DNA of 64,000 nucleotides from Pseudomonas parasichuanensis (GTDB lineage: Bacteria > Pseudomonadota > Gammaproteobacteria > Pseudomonadales > Pseudomonadaceae): contig NZ_BQHO01000008.1 of the NCBI RefSeq assembly GCF_021601385.1, positions 141,855-205,854 of the forward strand, in the 5' to 3' direction. The position numbers and the translations under genes were made by a program. The notes under the pieces are model-generated. The model was not told the origin of the DNA. It saw only the letters and a program-made list of their open reading frames with translations, and ran no database searches. Within the stretch, counting starts at the first letter, position 1. Each line of letters starts with the position of its first letter. This document shows, piece by piece, positions 44,752-52,247 of the stretch.

Positions 44752-46083
44752 ATGCACCGACCGACACCCCGTCCGCTGGCCATCGCGATCATCGCCGGCC
44801 TGCTCCAGCTACCGGCCCAGGCTGCGCTGTACGCGGTCGACCCTGGTCCCTACCCACCCGCTCCCGCAAGCGGCTTCCCCGCCTGGTACCAGGACAGCCA
44901 CGGCCGCACCCTCGACCTGTGCCTGAGCAAGGCCGTGAGTTCACGGGTTGCCGGTGCACCTGGCGCCCCCTCGTACATGTGCACGCTGCTGCCCACCCCC
45001 GGCGTGTTCGATGACACCCAACCCATCGTGTTCCCCACCAACTTCCCCGACGAGGCCTTCTGGTTCACCGCCGACGCCGCGATCGTCGATGCCGCCCGCG
45101 GTATCGACCTGAGCTTCGGCACGGCCATCGAAGCAGCATTCGCCGCCGAAGAGCCGGTCGCAGGCGACCAGGTCAGCTTCGCCCGGGTGCGTATTCGCGT
45201 CGATGTTCCGGTGGCAGGCACCTACACCGTCACCCACCCCTACGGCGTCGAAGTGTTCGACGTGCCGGCTGGCGGGCGTCGGGCGATCAACATGACCCGC
45301 GACATCGGTATCGCCGGTGCCGGCGATTTCAGCGGCGCGCTCAAGGGCGATGTGGGGCCGTTCCTGCGCAGCGTCAACGGCCCCTACACCGAAGGCAACG
45401 AACGCTTCATCGGCGACCCCAACCTGGACGAGCCGGTCACCGGAAGCCCGTTCAATACCAACTTTGTACGCATCGAAGGCCCCAACGGCATCGACCTGCG
45501 CACCACGGTATTCAGCGTGTCCGGCAAGCTGTCCGAGGTCAACCGGCCAACCCCGCTGATCCCGCAGCGCAGCACCTACTCCCGGCATACCGAGAACGGT
45601 GACCTGCGCGCCCAGCAGGATGTGTTCGTCATGGCGCCGCCGGCGCCGGCCACCGTTACTCTCAGCAGCCAGAACCCGGCCCTGGCCTTGGGCGAAGCCA
45701 ACGGCACCGGCAGCTGGTATGCCCAGTCCGTGCTCAACCCCACCCTGCCGCTGACCCTGCAGGTGACCGCCGACAACAGCCTGGCCATCGCCACCAGCAC
45801 CCCGACCACCACGCCGATGCCTTTGACCGACCTGGTGGTGATCAGCCGCGCCGAATTCAGTCTGGGCAGCGGCCAGTTGACCCTGGTCGCCAGCAGCAGC
45901 GATGAAACCAGCCCGCCGGCACTGACCGCCCATACCGGCAACGGTGCGCTGATCGGCAACCTGTCCGGCAACGGCGCGGTGAAGACCCTGAGCACCGGCC
46001 TGTCGCCCATCCCGCCGGCCACGGTGCAGGTCACCAGTAGCCATGGCGGCAGCGACAGCGAACCTGTGGTGCTGGTGCCATGA
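44752..46083 (+). CDS. Secreted protein of the curlin-repeat operon, short paralog
   Basis: 443 residues, ATG 44752 with GGAGGA upstream. The signal peptide (RPLAIAIIAGLLQLPAQA) ends near residue 24. The mature N-terminus carries VDPGPYPPAPASGFPAWYQD, PGAPSYMCTLLPTPGVFDD and the long stretch THPYGVEVFDVPAG to YTEGNERFIGDPN. These align strongly with the next gene product. It ends at SSHGGSDSEPVVLVP, exactly where the longer paralog continues into repeats. I do not recognise a named domain. First gene after the sigma-54 promoter; a role in fibre assembly or surface display is inferred from the operon. Confidence 0.85.
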   Translation: MHRPTPRPLAIAIIAGLLQLPAQAALYAVDPGPYPPAPASGFPAWYQDSHGRTLDLCLSKAVSSRVAGAPGAPSYMCTLLPTPGVFDDTQPIVFPTNFPDEAFWFTADAAIVDAARGIDLSFGTAIEAAFAAEEPVAGDQVSFARVRIRVDVPVAGTYTVTHPYGVEVFDVPAGGRRAINMTRDIGIAGAGDFSGALKGDVGPFLRSVNGPYTEGNERFIGDPNLDEPVTGSPFNTNFVRIEGPNGIDLRTTVFSVSGKLSEVNRPTPLIPQRSTYSRHTENGDLRAQQDVFVMAPPAPATVTLSSQNPALALGEANGTGSWYAQSVLNPTLPLTLQVTADNSLAIATSTPTTTPMPLTDLVVISRAEFSLGSGQLTLVASSSDETSPPALTAHTGNGALIGNLSGNGAVKTLSTGLSPIPPATVQVTSSHGGSDSEPVVLVP

Positions 46084-46103
46084 ACAGACTTCCAGGAGGC
46101 AGC

Positions 46104-48344
46104 ATGAATACTTGGTCACGCCGGGCGCTGTGCGCCGCCGGTTTCAGCCTCAGCGTGAGCAGTGCGGCCTGGGCCGTGCTGACCGAGGTCGACCCGGGCC
46201 CCTACACCTTCGCCACCGGGGGCTACCCCATGTGGTACAAGGACGCCACCAACCTGTCGCTGGAACTGTGCCAGTCGCGTGCCACCAGTACCCGCTTCCC
46301 CGGTGGACCGGGCGCCCCGGCCTACATGTGCACCCTGCTGCCCGAGCCGGGCGTCTATGACGACACCTTGCCGCTGGTGTTCCCCGACAACTGGCCGCCC
46401 GAAATGTTCTGGTTCCTTGCCGAAACCTCGATCCCGGCAGTAGGCAACAGCGGCTACGAGCTGGAAGTCTATGTGGCGGGCATAGAGGCGGCCTTCGCCG
46501 CCGAAAACCCGGTCGATGGCGACCAGCAGAGCTTCGCCCGCATCCGCATTCGTGCCTCCATCCCGCAGGCAGGTACCTACACCATCACCCACCCCTACGG
46601 CGTGGAAACCGTCACCGTCGCCGCCAACCAGGTGGGCCGTCGCGCGGTCAACATCACCCGCGACATCGGCATCGGCGCCCCGGGCAACTTCAGCGGTGCA
46701 CTCAACGGCAATATCGGGCCGTTCCTGCGCGGCGTCGGCGGCCCGTACACCGAAGTCAATCCGGACACCGGCGCCAGCGAAACCTTCGTCGGCGACCCCA
46801 ACACCACTGAAGCTGTGACCGGCAGCCCGAACAATACCAACTTCGTGCGTATCCAAGGCCCGGCTGGCACGATCCAGACCAACGTCTTCACGGTCTCCGG
46901 CAAGGTCCTCGACCAGCGAGCCCAGACCCCGGTCACGCTGGAGCGCGCCACCTACTCGCGCACCGGCGCCGGCACCCGTGTCGAAGTCTTCGCCAAAGCG
47001 CCAAACACGGGCAGCGTGTGCATGCGCAACGGCCTGGCGCTGGTCGGCACGCCACCCTCGCCCTGCCAGTTCAGCCTGCTGCCAGACAACAACGGGCTGT
47101 TCTTCAGCCAGCAGTTGAGCCAGGCCGCGCCACCGCCAGTGGTGGTGGTCACCGCCAGCAGCAGTGGCGGCACCACCAAGCCGACGGCCGTGTCGAGCAA
47201 ACTCAGCGACGTGGTGCGGGTCACCAACGCCCGCTACGACTGGGCGAACAAGCGCCTGCTGGTCGAGGCCCGCTCCAGCGACGAGGTCGTGGTGCCTGAC
47301 CTGGTAGTGCAAGGCTACGGGCGCATGTCCAAGGCCGGCGTGCTGCAAAGCCTGACGGTCAACGACCTGAACCAGCCACCCGCCCATATCACCGTCAAGT
47401 CCGCACATGGCGGCAGCGACGTGGAGCCGGTGGTGGTGGTCGGCAACGCGCCGATCTCGGCCGGCAACCAGCCACCGCTGGCCCAGCCCGACAGCGGCAG
47501 CACCAGTGTCGGCGTGCCCGTCACCCTCAACCTGCTGGCCAACGACAGCGATCCGGACGGCAACGTGCCACTGTCCATCAGCGACCTCACCCAACCTGGC
47601 ACCGGCCTGGGCGGCGTGGTGATGAACGGCACCACGTCCGTGACCTACACACCACCGGCCGGCGCCACCAGCCCACTGGTGGCCACCTTCAGCTACCGTG
47701 CCATGGACGCCAAGGGGCTGAAATCGGACCCGGCCACAGTAACGGTCAACGTCGCGCCGAACCGGGCACCCACCGCGGTTGCCGACAGCGTTGCCACCCT
47801 GGGTGTCCCACTGACCATCAACGCCCTGGCCAACGACACCGACCCGGAAGGCAACCTGCCGCTGACCATCGCCAGCGTCACCCAACCAACCCCGGCCGGG
47901 CGCGGCACTGTGAGCACCGACGGCAACGTGATCACCTACACCCCACCAGCCACGGTCACTGCCGCGTTCACCACTACCTTCACCTATATCGCCCGCGACT
48001 CGATCGGCGCCCTCTCGACCCCTGGCACGGTCACCGTGCAAGTGTCGCCTAGGCCTGCCCAGGAGACCTTCGCGGTCACCGCGGCAACGGTCACTGCGCG
48101 TTCCAACAACCGTTACAACTGGGACATCAGCGGCACCTCATCGGTAACCACCGGCAACACCATCACCGTGCGGGTCACTACTACCACCGGCGTGCAAACC
48201 CTGGGCACCACCACCGTGCCGGTGACCGGCCGCTGGCGCCTGGCGGTGAGCAACAGCACCACGGCGGTCCCGACCGCGGCCCCGACGGCAACCATCACCA
48301 GCAGCCAGGGCACCACGCGCACCGTCAACGTGGTCGTGCAGTAA
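46104..48344 (+). CDS. Secreted protein of the curlin-repeat operon, long paralog with cadherin-like repeats
   Basis: 746 residues, ATG 46104 with CCAGGAGGC upstream; an earlier ATG at 46080 overlaps the previous stop and is less likely. The signal peptide (RRALCAAGFSLSVSSAAWA) ends near residue 24. Residues about 25-450 are a paralog of the preceding protein (VDPGPY..., MCTLLPEPGVYDD..., SAHGGSDVEPVVVVG). Residues about 455-650 are two tandem cadherin/Ig-like domains (PDSGSTSVGVPVTLNLLAND, ADSVATLGVPLTINALANDT). The C-terminal 95 residues form another beta domain rich in Thr. It looks like a surface adhesin. Confidence 0.85.
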   Translation: MNTWSRRALCAAGFSLSVSSAAWAVLTEVDPGPYTFATGGYPMWYKDATNLSLELCQSRATSTRFPGGPGAPAYMCTLLPEPGVYDDTLPLVFPDNWPPEMFWFLAETSIPAVGNSGYELEVYVAGIEAAFAAENPVDGDQQSFARIRIRASIPQAGTYTITHPYGVETVTVAANQVGRRAVNITRDIGIGAPGNFSGALNGNIGPFLRGVGGPYTEVNPDTGASETFVGDPNTTEAVTGSPNNTNFVRIQGPAGTIQTNVFTVSGKVLDQRAQTPVTLERATYSRTGAGTRVEVFAKAPNTGSVCMRNGLALVGTPPSPCQFSLLPDNNGLFFSQQLSQAAPPPVVVVTASSSGGTTKPTAVSSKLSDVVRVTNARYDWANKRLLVEARSSDEVVVPDLVVQGYGRMSKAGVLQSLTVNDLNQPPAHITVKSAHGGSDVEPVVVVGNAPISAGNQPPLAQPDSGSTSVGVPVTLNLLANDSDPDGNVPLSISDLTQPGTGLGGVVMNGTTSVTYTPPAGATSPLVATFSYRAMDAKGLKSDPATVTVNVAPNRAPTAVADSVATLGVPLTINALANDTDPEGNLPLTIASVTQPTPAGRGTVSTDGNVITYTPPATVTAAFTTTFTYIARDSIGALSTPGTVTVQVSPRPAQETFAVTAATVTARSNNRYNWDISGTSSVTTGNTITVRVTTTTGVQTLGTTTVPVTGRWRLAVSNSTTAVPTAAPTATITSSQGTTRTVNVVVQ

Positions 48345-48367
48345 GCAGTAAGCCAAAGGAGCGCGCC

Positions 48368-48838
48368 ATGAAACGCCTGTCCCTGCTGCTGTTGTGCCTG
48401 GCCCTGAGTGGCCAGGCTTGGGCCGACGACCTGATGGACAACGCCGACATTGCCCCCGGCAATGACCTGGGTGAACCGATTGTGTTGCGGCTGCTGCCCA
48501 GTGGTGCCGGCCAGGTCGCGGTGATCGAGCAGCAGGGCAACGGCAACCGCGCTGCCCTCGACCAAAGCGGTCAGGCCCTGCTGGGCCAGATCGTCCAGGC
48601 CGGGGGCGCACAGGAGGCGTACATCCTGCAGCAAGGCAGCGACCTGATGGCCTCGATCAACCAGCAGGGCTACGGCAACAACGCGTCGATCCGCCAGAAC
48701 GGCAGCGGCAACAGTGCCGCCATTGAGCAGATCGGCACCCACAACAACGCCACCATCGAGCAGAGCGGCACGGGGCTGACCAGCGCCGTGACCCAGGCCG
48801 GCAATGGCCAGCAAGTGCATATCACCCAATACCGTTAA
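48368..48838 (+). CDS. CsgB-like curlin-repeat protein (minor subunit/nucleator)
   Basis: 156 residues, ATG 48368 with AAAGGAGCG. The signal peptide (RLSLLLLCLALSGQAWA) ends near residue 20. After a 35-residue linker come about five curlin-type repeats with the Q-x-G-x-x-N-x-A-x-I-x-Q pattern (VIEQQGNGNRAALDQSG, INQQGYGNNASIRQNGSGN, IEQIGTHNNATIEQSG), ending VHITQYR. The size and basic C-terminus resemble CsgB, the nucleator of curli. It is spaced 23 nt from the previous gene and 28 nt from the next. Confidence 0.85.
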   Translation: MKRLSLLLLCLALSGQAWADDLMDNADIAPGNDLGEPIVLRLLPSGAGQVAVIEQQGNGNRAALDQSGQALLGQIVQAGGAQEAYILQQGSDLMASINQQGYGNNASIRQNGSGNSAAIEQIGTHNNATIEQSGTGLTSAVTQAGNGQQVHITQYR

Positions 48839-48866
48839 CGCCATCGACACCGCAGGAGGCTACACC

Positions 48867-50312
48867 ATGTACAAGCTCGCCCCCCTGAGCGCCGCCATTG
48901 TCCTGGCGCTGGCCGGCCAGGCCATGGCCGACGACAGCACCTCTACCCAGACCCAGCAAGGCAACAAGAACATTGCCGAAGTCAAACAGACCCAGGCCTC
49001 GTATGCCTCGGCCAGCCAGAGCCAGACCGGCCGCGACCACAACCACATGGCCGTGCAGGACAACAGCACCAGCGACATCCAGCAGATCGCCACCGGCTCG
49101 CTCAACGCCGGCTACGCCGAGCAGCTGTTCGAGAACGGCAGCCAGATCACCCAGCTGTCCGGCGGCACCCTCAACGATGCCTTCGCCAGCCAGTCGGTGG
49201 GCGAGAACAACCAGGCCCTGCAGATGCAGGAAGGCACCGGCAACCGCTCGGTGATCTGGCAGGACACCCAGCTCGGCAGCCAGGCCACTACCCAACAATC
49301 TGGCCAACGCAACGACGCCACCATCGAGCAACTGTTCGGCGGCAGCAACAACCGCAGCCTGGTCAACCAGAGCGGCAACGACAACCAGGCCGCCGCCGAG
49401 CACCTCACCCACCAGGACGGCGACATCGCCATCTACCAGCAGGGCCGCGAGAACTGGGCCTATGGCGACCAACGCAACGGCTTCGGCGGCACCATCGGCA
49501 TCGACCAGTCCGGTACTGGCCATTCGGTGGAAGTGTGGCAGGACAACCAGACCGCCAGCCAGGCCAGCGTCTACCAGACCGGCCAGCTCAACGAAGGCTA
49601 TATCGACCAGAGTTTCGGCGAGGGCAACAGTGCCACCCTGAGCCAGAACGGGCGTGCCAACGCCAGTTGGTCGGACCAGTTCGAGACCAACCAGTCGGTC
49701 ACCAGCATCTCGCAGAACGGCAACAACAACCTGCACTTCACCTACCAGACCGGTGACAACCACAGCCTGACCATCACCACCCAGGGCAACGGCAACAAGA
49801 TCCTGGCCAGCAACTGGAAGGGCGAAAAATCCGGTGGGCAGTTCGGCACCGACCAGCGCGCCGAAATCAGCCAGGTCGGCAACCTGAACAGCGTCAACCT
49901 CAACCAGAAAGACACCGGCCAGTTCGCCAAGCTGAGCCAGAACGGCAACCGCAACACCATGGAAACCAAACAGGCCGACACCAACAACGAGCTGTATTTC
50001 GAGCAGAACGGCAGCGACAACCTGCTGATTGCCGACCAACGTGGCACCGCCAACTACGCCGAGGGCATTTCCGCCGGCAACGGCGGCACGGTCAACATCG
50101 ACCAGTCCGGCAGCGGCAACCAGAGCTACACCTACCAGCTGTACGGCAGCGGCAACCAGGCCACCATCAAGCAGACCGACGGCGTCAACGTCGCCTACGT
50201 GACCCAGGGCGGCAACGCCAACCAGGCCTTCGTCGACCAGAGCGGTGCCAGCCAGACCGCCAGCATTACCCAGTACGGCAACACCAACATGGCCACCGTC
50301 ACCCAGCACTGA
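48867..50312 (+). CDS. Giant CsgA-like curlin-repeat protein (major subunit)
   Basis: 481 residues, ATG 48867 with GCAGGAGG. The signal peptide (KLAPLSAAIVLALAGQAMA) ends near residue 21. The mature protein is almost entirely degenerate curlin repeats of about 22 residues (roughly twenty), for example ATIEQLFGGSNNRSLVNQSG, ASVYQTGQLNEGYIDQSFGE and ATIKQTDGVNVAYVTQGG. It is low in charged and hydrophobic residues and has no Cys. E. coli CsgA has five repeats and about 151 residues, so this is over three times longer. Strong terminator downstream. It should form an amyloid fibre if a curlin secretion system exists elsewhere. Confidence 0.85.
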   Translation: MYKLAPLSAAIVLALAGQAMADDSTSTQTQQGNKNIAEVKQTQASYASASQSQTGRDHNHMAVQDNSTSDIQQIATGSLNAGYAEQLFENGSQITQLSGGTLNDAFASQSVGENNQALQMQEGTGNRSVIWQDTQLGSQATTQQSGQRNDATIEQLFGGSNNRSLVNQSGNDNQAAAEHLTHQDGDIAIYQQGRENWAYGDQRNGFGGTIGIDQSGTGHSVEVWQDNQTASQASVYQTGQLNEGYIDQSFGEGNSATLSQNGRANASWSDQFETNQSVTSISQNGNNNLHFTYQTGDNHSLTITTQGNGNKILASNWKGEKSGGQFGTDQRAEISQVGNLNSVNLNQKDTGQFAKLSQNGNRNTMETKQADTNNELYFEQNGSDNLLIADQRGTANYAEGISAGNGGTVNIDQSGSGNQSYTYQLYGSGNQATIKQTDGVNVAYVTQGGNANQAFVDQSGASQTASITQYGNTNMATVTQH

Positions 50313-50326
50313 CCCGCTCCCCCCTT

Positions 50327-50368
50327 GAACCGCGGTGTTCGCTCTCCCTGGCGCCGCGGTTCCTTTTT
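50327..50368 (+). terminator. Terminator of the curlin-repeat operon
   Basis: GAACCGCGG (50327-50335) pairs with CCGCGGTTC (50354-50362) around an 18-nt loop, followed by CTTTTT (T5 at 50364-50368). It lies 14 nt after the stop codon. Confidence 0.75.
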
Positions 50369-50425
50369 CCCTCACCTGGCAACAGCGCTACACTGGCCGC
50401 CTGACCTTCCCGCGACCGCCGCCTG

Positions 50426-51070
50426 ATGATCCAGTCCGACCTTGACCTGTTCGGTCCCCAGCCACAGCGCCTGGCCAGCCATACCGTGCTGCTGCCCGGC
50501 TTCGCCCTGGGCGAAGTCGAAGCCCTGCTCGATGCCCTGCGCCCGGTGCTGCGCGCAGCGCCGTGGCGGCACATGCATACCCCCGGCGGCCAGCGCATGG
50601 CGGTGGCGCTGAGCAACTGCGGGGCGCTGGGCTGGGTCAGCGATGAGCGCGGTTACCGCTACAGCCCGCTCGACCCCCTGAGCGGCCAGCCCTGGCCAGC
50701 CCTGCCGCCGGTATTGCTGGCACTGGCCGGGCGCGCGGCCGCGCAGGCCGGGTTCGAAGGCTTCGTGCCCGACGCCTGCCTGATCAACCACTACCTGCCC
50801 GGCACCCGCCTGAGCCTGCACCAGGACCGCGACGAACGCGACTTCGGCCAGCCGATCGTGTCGGTTTCGCTGGGGCTGCCGGCGGTGTTCCTGTTCGGCG
50901 GGCTGCAACGCAGCGAGCGCACCCGGCGCATCGCGCTGACCCATGGTGACGTGATGGTCTGGGGCGGTGAAGACCGCCTGCGCTTTCACGGCGTGCTGCC
51001 GATCAAGCCCGGCGTGCATCCGCGGCTGGGGGAGCGGCGCATCAACCTGACCTTGCGCAAGGCGGGCTGA
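50426..51070 (+). CDS. alkB: AlkB-type DNA oxidative demethylase
   Basis: 214 residues. The Fe(II)/2-oxoglutarate ligands are clear: His132 and Asp134 (LSLHQDRDERDF) and His188 (RLRFHGVLP), with the C-terminal 2-OG-binding Arg (RRINLTLRKAG). SVSLGLPAVFLFGG is a family hallmark. It repairs 1-methyladenine and 3-methylcytosine by oxidative demethylation. The length matches E. coli AlkB (216). It is monocistronic, behind the curlin operon terminator. The ribosome-binding site is weak. Not associated with ada in this window. Confidence 0.95.
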   Translation: MIQSDLDLFGPQPQRLASHTVLLPGFALGEVEALLDALRPVLRAAPWRHMHTPGGQRMAVALSNCGALGWVSDERGYRYSPLDPLSGQPWPALPPVLLALAGRAAAQAGFEGFVPDACLINHYLPGTRLSLHQDRDERDFGQPIVSVSLGLPAVFLFGGLQRSERTRRIALTHGDVMVWGGEDRLRFHGVLPIKPGVHPRLGERRINLTLRKAG

Positions 51071-51152
51071 GACGACTTTAGCGGCCCACGCTGGTCAAAG
51101 CCCGGCGACCGTCTTTACTTGCTGTAACACCCACCCACAACGGTGTGCGCCT

Positions 51153-51539
51153 ATGAAGATCGTGGTCACCAGCATCCTCGTCGACGACCAGGCCAAGGCC
51201 TTGGCGTTCTACCACTACGTGCTGGGCTTTGAGCCCAAGCATGACATCCCCATGGGCAAGCATCGCTGGCTCACCCTCACCTCCCCCAACGACCCCAACG
51301 GCGTCGAGCTGCTGCTCGAACCCGACGCGCACCCGGCAGCCAAGACCTACAAGACCGCACTGAAGCAGGACGGCATCCCTGCCACCTCGTTCAGCGTGCG
51401 CGATATCCAGGGCGAATACACCCGGCTGTGCAAGGCCGGCGTGCAGTTCACCCAGCCGCCCACGGATGTGGGGCCAGTCACGGTGGCGGTGTTCGACGAT
51501 ACCTGCGGCAACCTTATCCAGATTGCGCAACGCCACTGA
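51153..51539 (+). CDS. VOC family protein (glyoxalase/bleomycin resistance-like)
   Basis: 128 residues. The VOC pattern is plain: VVTSILVDDQAKALAFYHYV, GKHRWLTLTSPNDPNGVELL, TSFSVRDIQGEYTRL and VAVFDDTCGNLIQIAQ. It includes a metal-ligand-like Glu (VELLLEPD) and C-terminal NLIQ, but the N-terminal His is replaced by a non-ligand residue. It may be an extradiol/glyoxalase-like or antibiotic-binding protein. ATG 51153 has no strong ribosome-binding site. Function not readable. Confidence 0.85.
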   Translation: MKIVVTSILVDDQAKALAFYHYVLGFEPKHDIPMGKHRWLTLTSPNDPNGVELLLEPDAHPAAKTYKTALKQDGIPATSFSVRDIQGEYTRLCKAGVQFTQPPTDVGPVTVAVFDDTCGNLIQIAQRH

Positions 51540-51635
51540 CCCTGACGCTATCGGGCAACGCCACAGTGGCGTCGCCCTTGCTCGCTCCGCTACATTGCTC
51601 GATCCCGCTCAGCGCAGCCACAACAAGGAAAAACC

Positions 51636-52205
51636 ATGCGCTATGAATTCAGCGAGGTCCTCAACGACCTGGTCGACTATTTCCTGCTCGGCGACATTCA
51701 ACTGCTCGAGCAGTTCAAGCACGAACACGAGCTGCCCGACGATCTGGCCCGCGCCTTCACCACCGGTGACAGCGGCGACCTGGCAGTGCGCGAAGGTGTA
51801 ATTTTGCCGTTGGCCGGTATCGACAACCTGCCCTACCGCATCCTCTTCACCCTCGACCAACGCACCCCGGCCCTGCTCGAACCGGGCAGCCGCCTCAAGC
51901 ACCGCCGTAGCGGCCATGTGCTGCGGGTAGAAAACCGCGCACTGATGCTGTTCACCTGGCGGGTGCTGCAACATTTCACCAACAAGACCTTGGGTGACCT
52001 GCTGGCGCGCTACCAGGAGCCGGCGCGGCCGATCATCGAGCTGGACAATGGCATGTATGAGGTGGAGGTGCTGGCGGGCGCGCTGGTGCGCGACGGGCTG
52101 TACGAGCCGGCGTTCGAGTTCGTGCTGAAAAAGACCTACAGCCACGCCGGCAACGTCGAGGTCGATACCGGTTATCGCTATACCCTGCGCGGGTACTTCG
52201 ACTGA
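51636..52205 (+). CDS. Conserved hypothetical protein (189 aa)
   Basis: 189 residues, AAGGAA before ATG 51636. It starts MRYEFSEVLNDLVDYFLLGD, followed by acidic helices and beta stretches (VILPLAGIDNLPYRILFTLD, SRLKHRRSGHVLRVENRAL). It has no signal peptide or membrane segment. I do not recognise the family. It is the last plus-strand gene before a bidirectional hairpin (52210-52239), convergent with an MFS transporter gene. Confidence 0.7.
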   Translation: MRYEFSEVLNDLVDYFLLGDIQLLEQFKHEHELPDDLARAFTTGDSGDLAVREGVILPLAGIDNLPYRILFTLDQRTPALLEPGSRLKHRRSGHVLRVENRALMLFTWRVLQHFTNKTLGDLLARYQEPARPIIELDNGMYEVEVLAGALVRDGLYEPAFEFVLKKTYSHAGNVEVDTGYRYTLRGYFD

Positions 52206-52209
52206 AGCC

Positions 52210-52239
52210 GACCCTCGCGGGGCATGCCCCGCGAGGGTC
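52210..52239. terminator. Bidirectional hairpin between convergent genes
   Basis: A perfect 30-bp palindrome-type stem (GACCCTCGCGGGG, CATG loop, CCCCGCGAGGGTC) lies between the 189-aa gene and the transporter. It lacks a T-run on either side. Confidence 0.55.
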
Positions 52240-52247
52240 CTGGCCAA

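Noticed and set aside
46116-48041. 641-aa frame antisense to the second curlin-operon gene
   Set aside because: Overlaps a gene with signal peptide and paralog; typical shadow composition.
44752-50312. Whether the operon is a complete curli (csg) system
   Set aside because: No csgE, csgF, csgG or csgD-like gene is visible in the window, so it is reported only as curlin-repeat operon.
48822-50375. 517-aa Val/Ala/Leu-rich frame antisense to the CsgA-like gene
   Set aside because: Repetitiveness mirrors the curlin repeats on the plus strand; no start signals.
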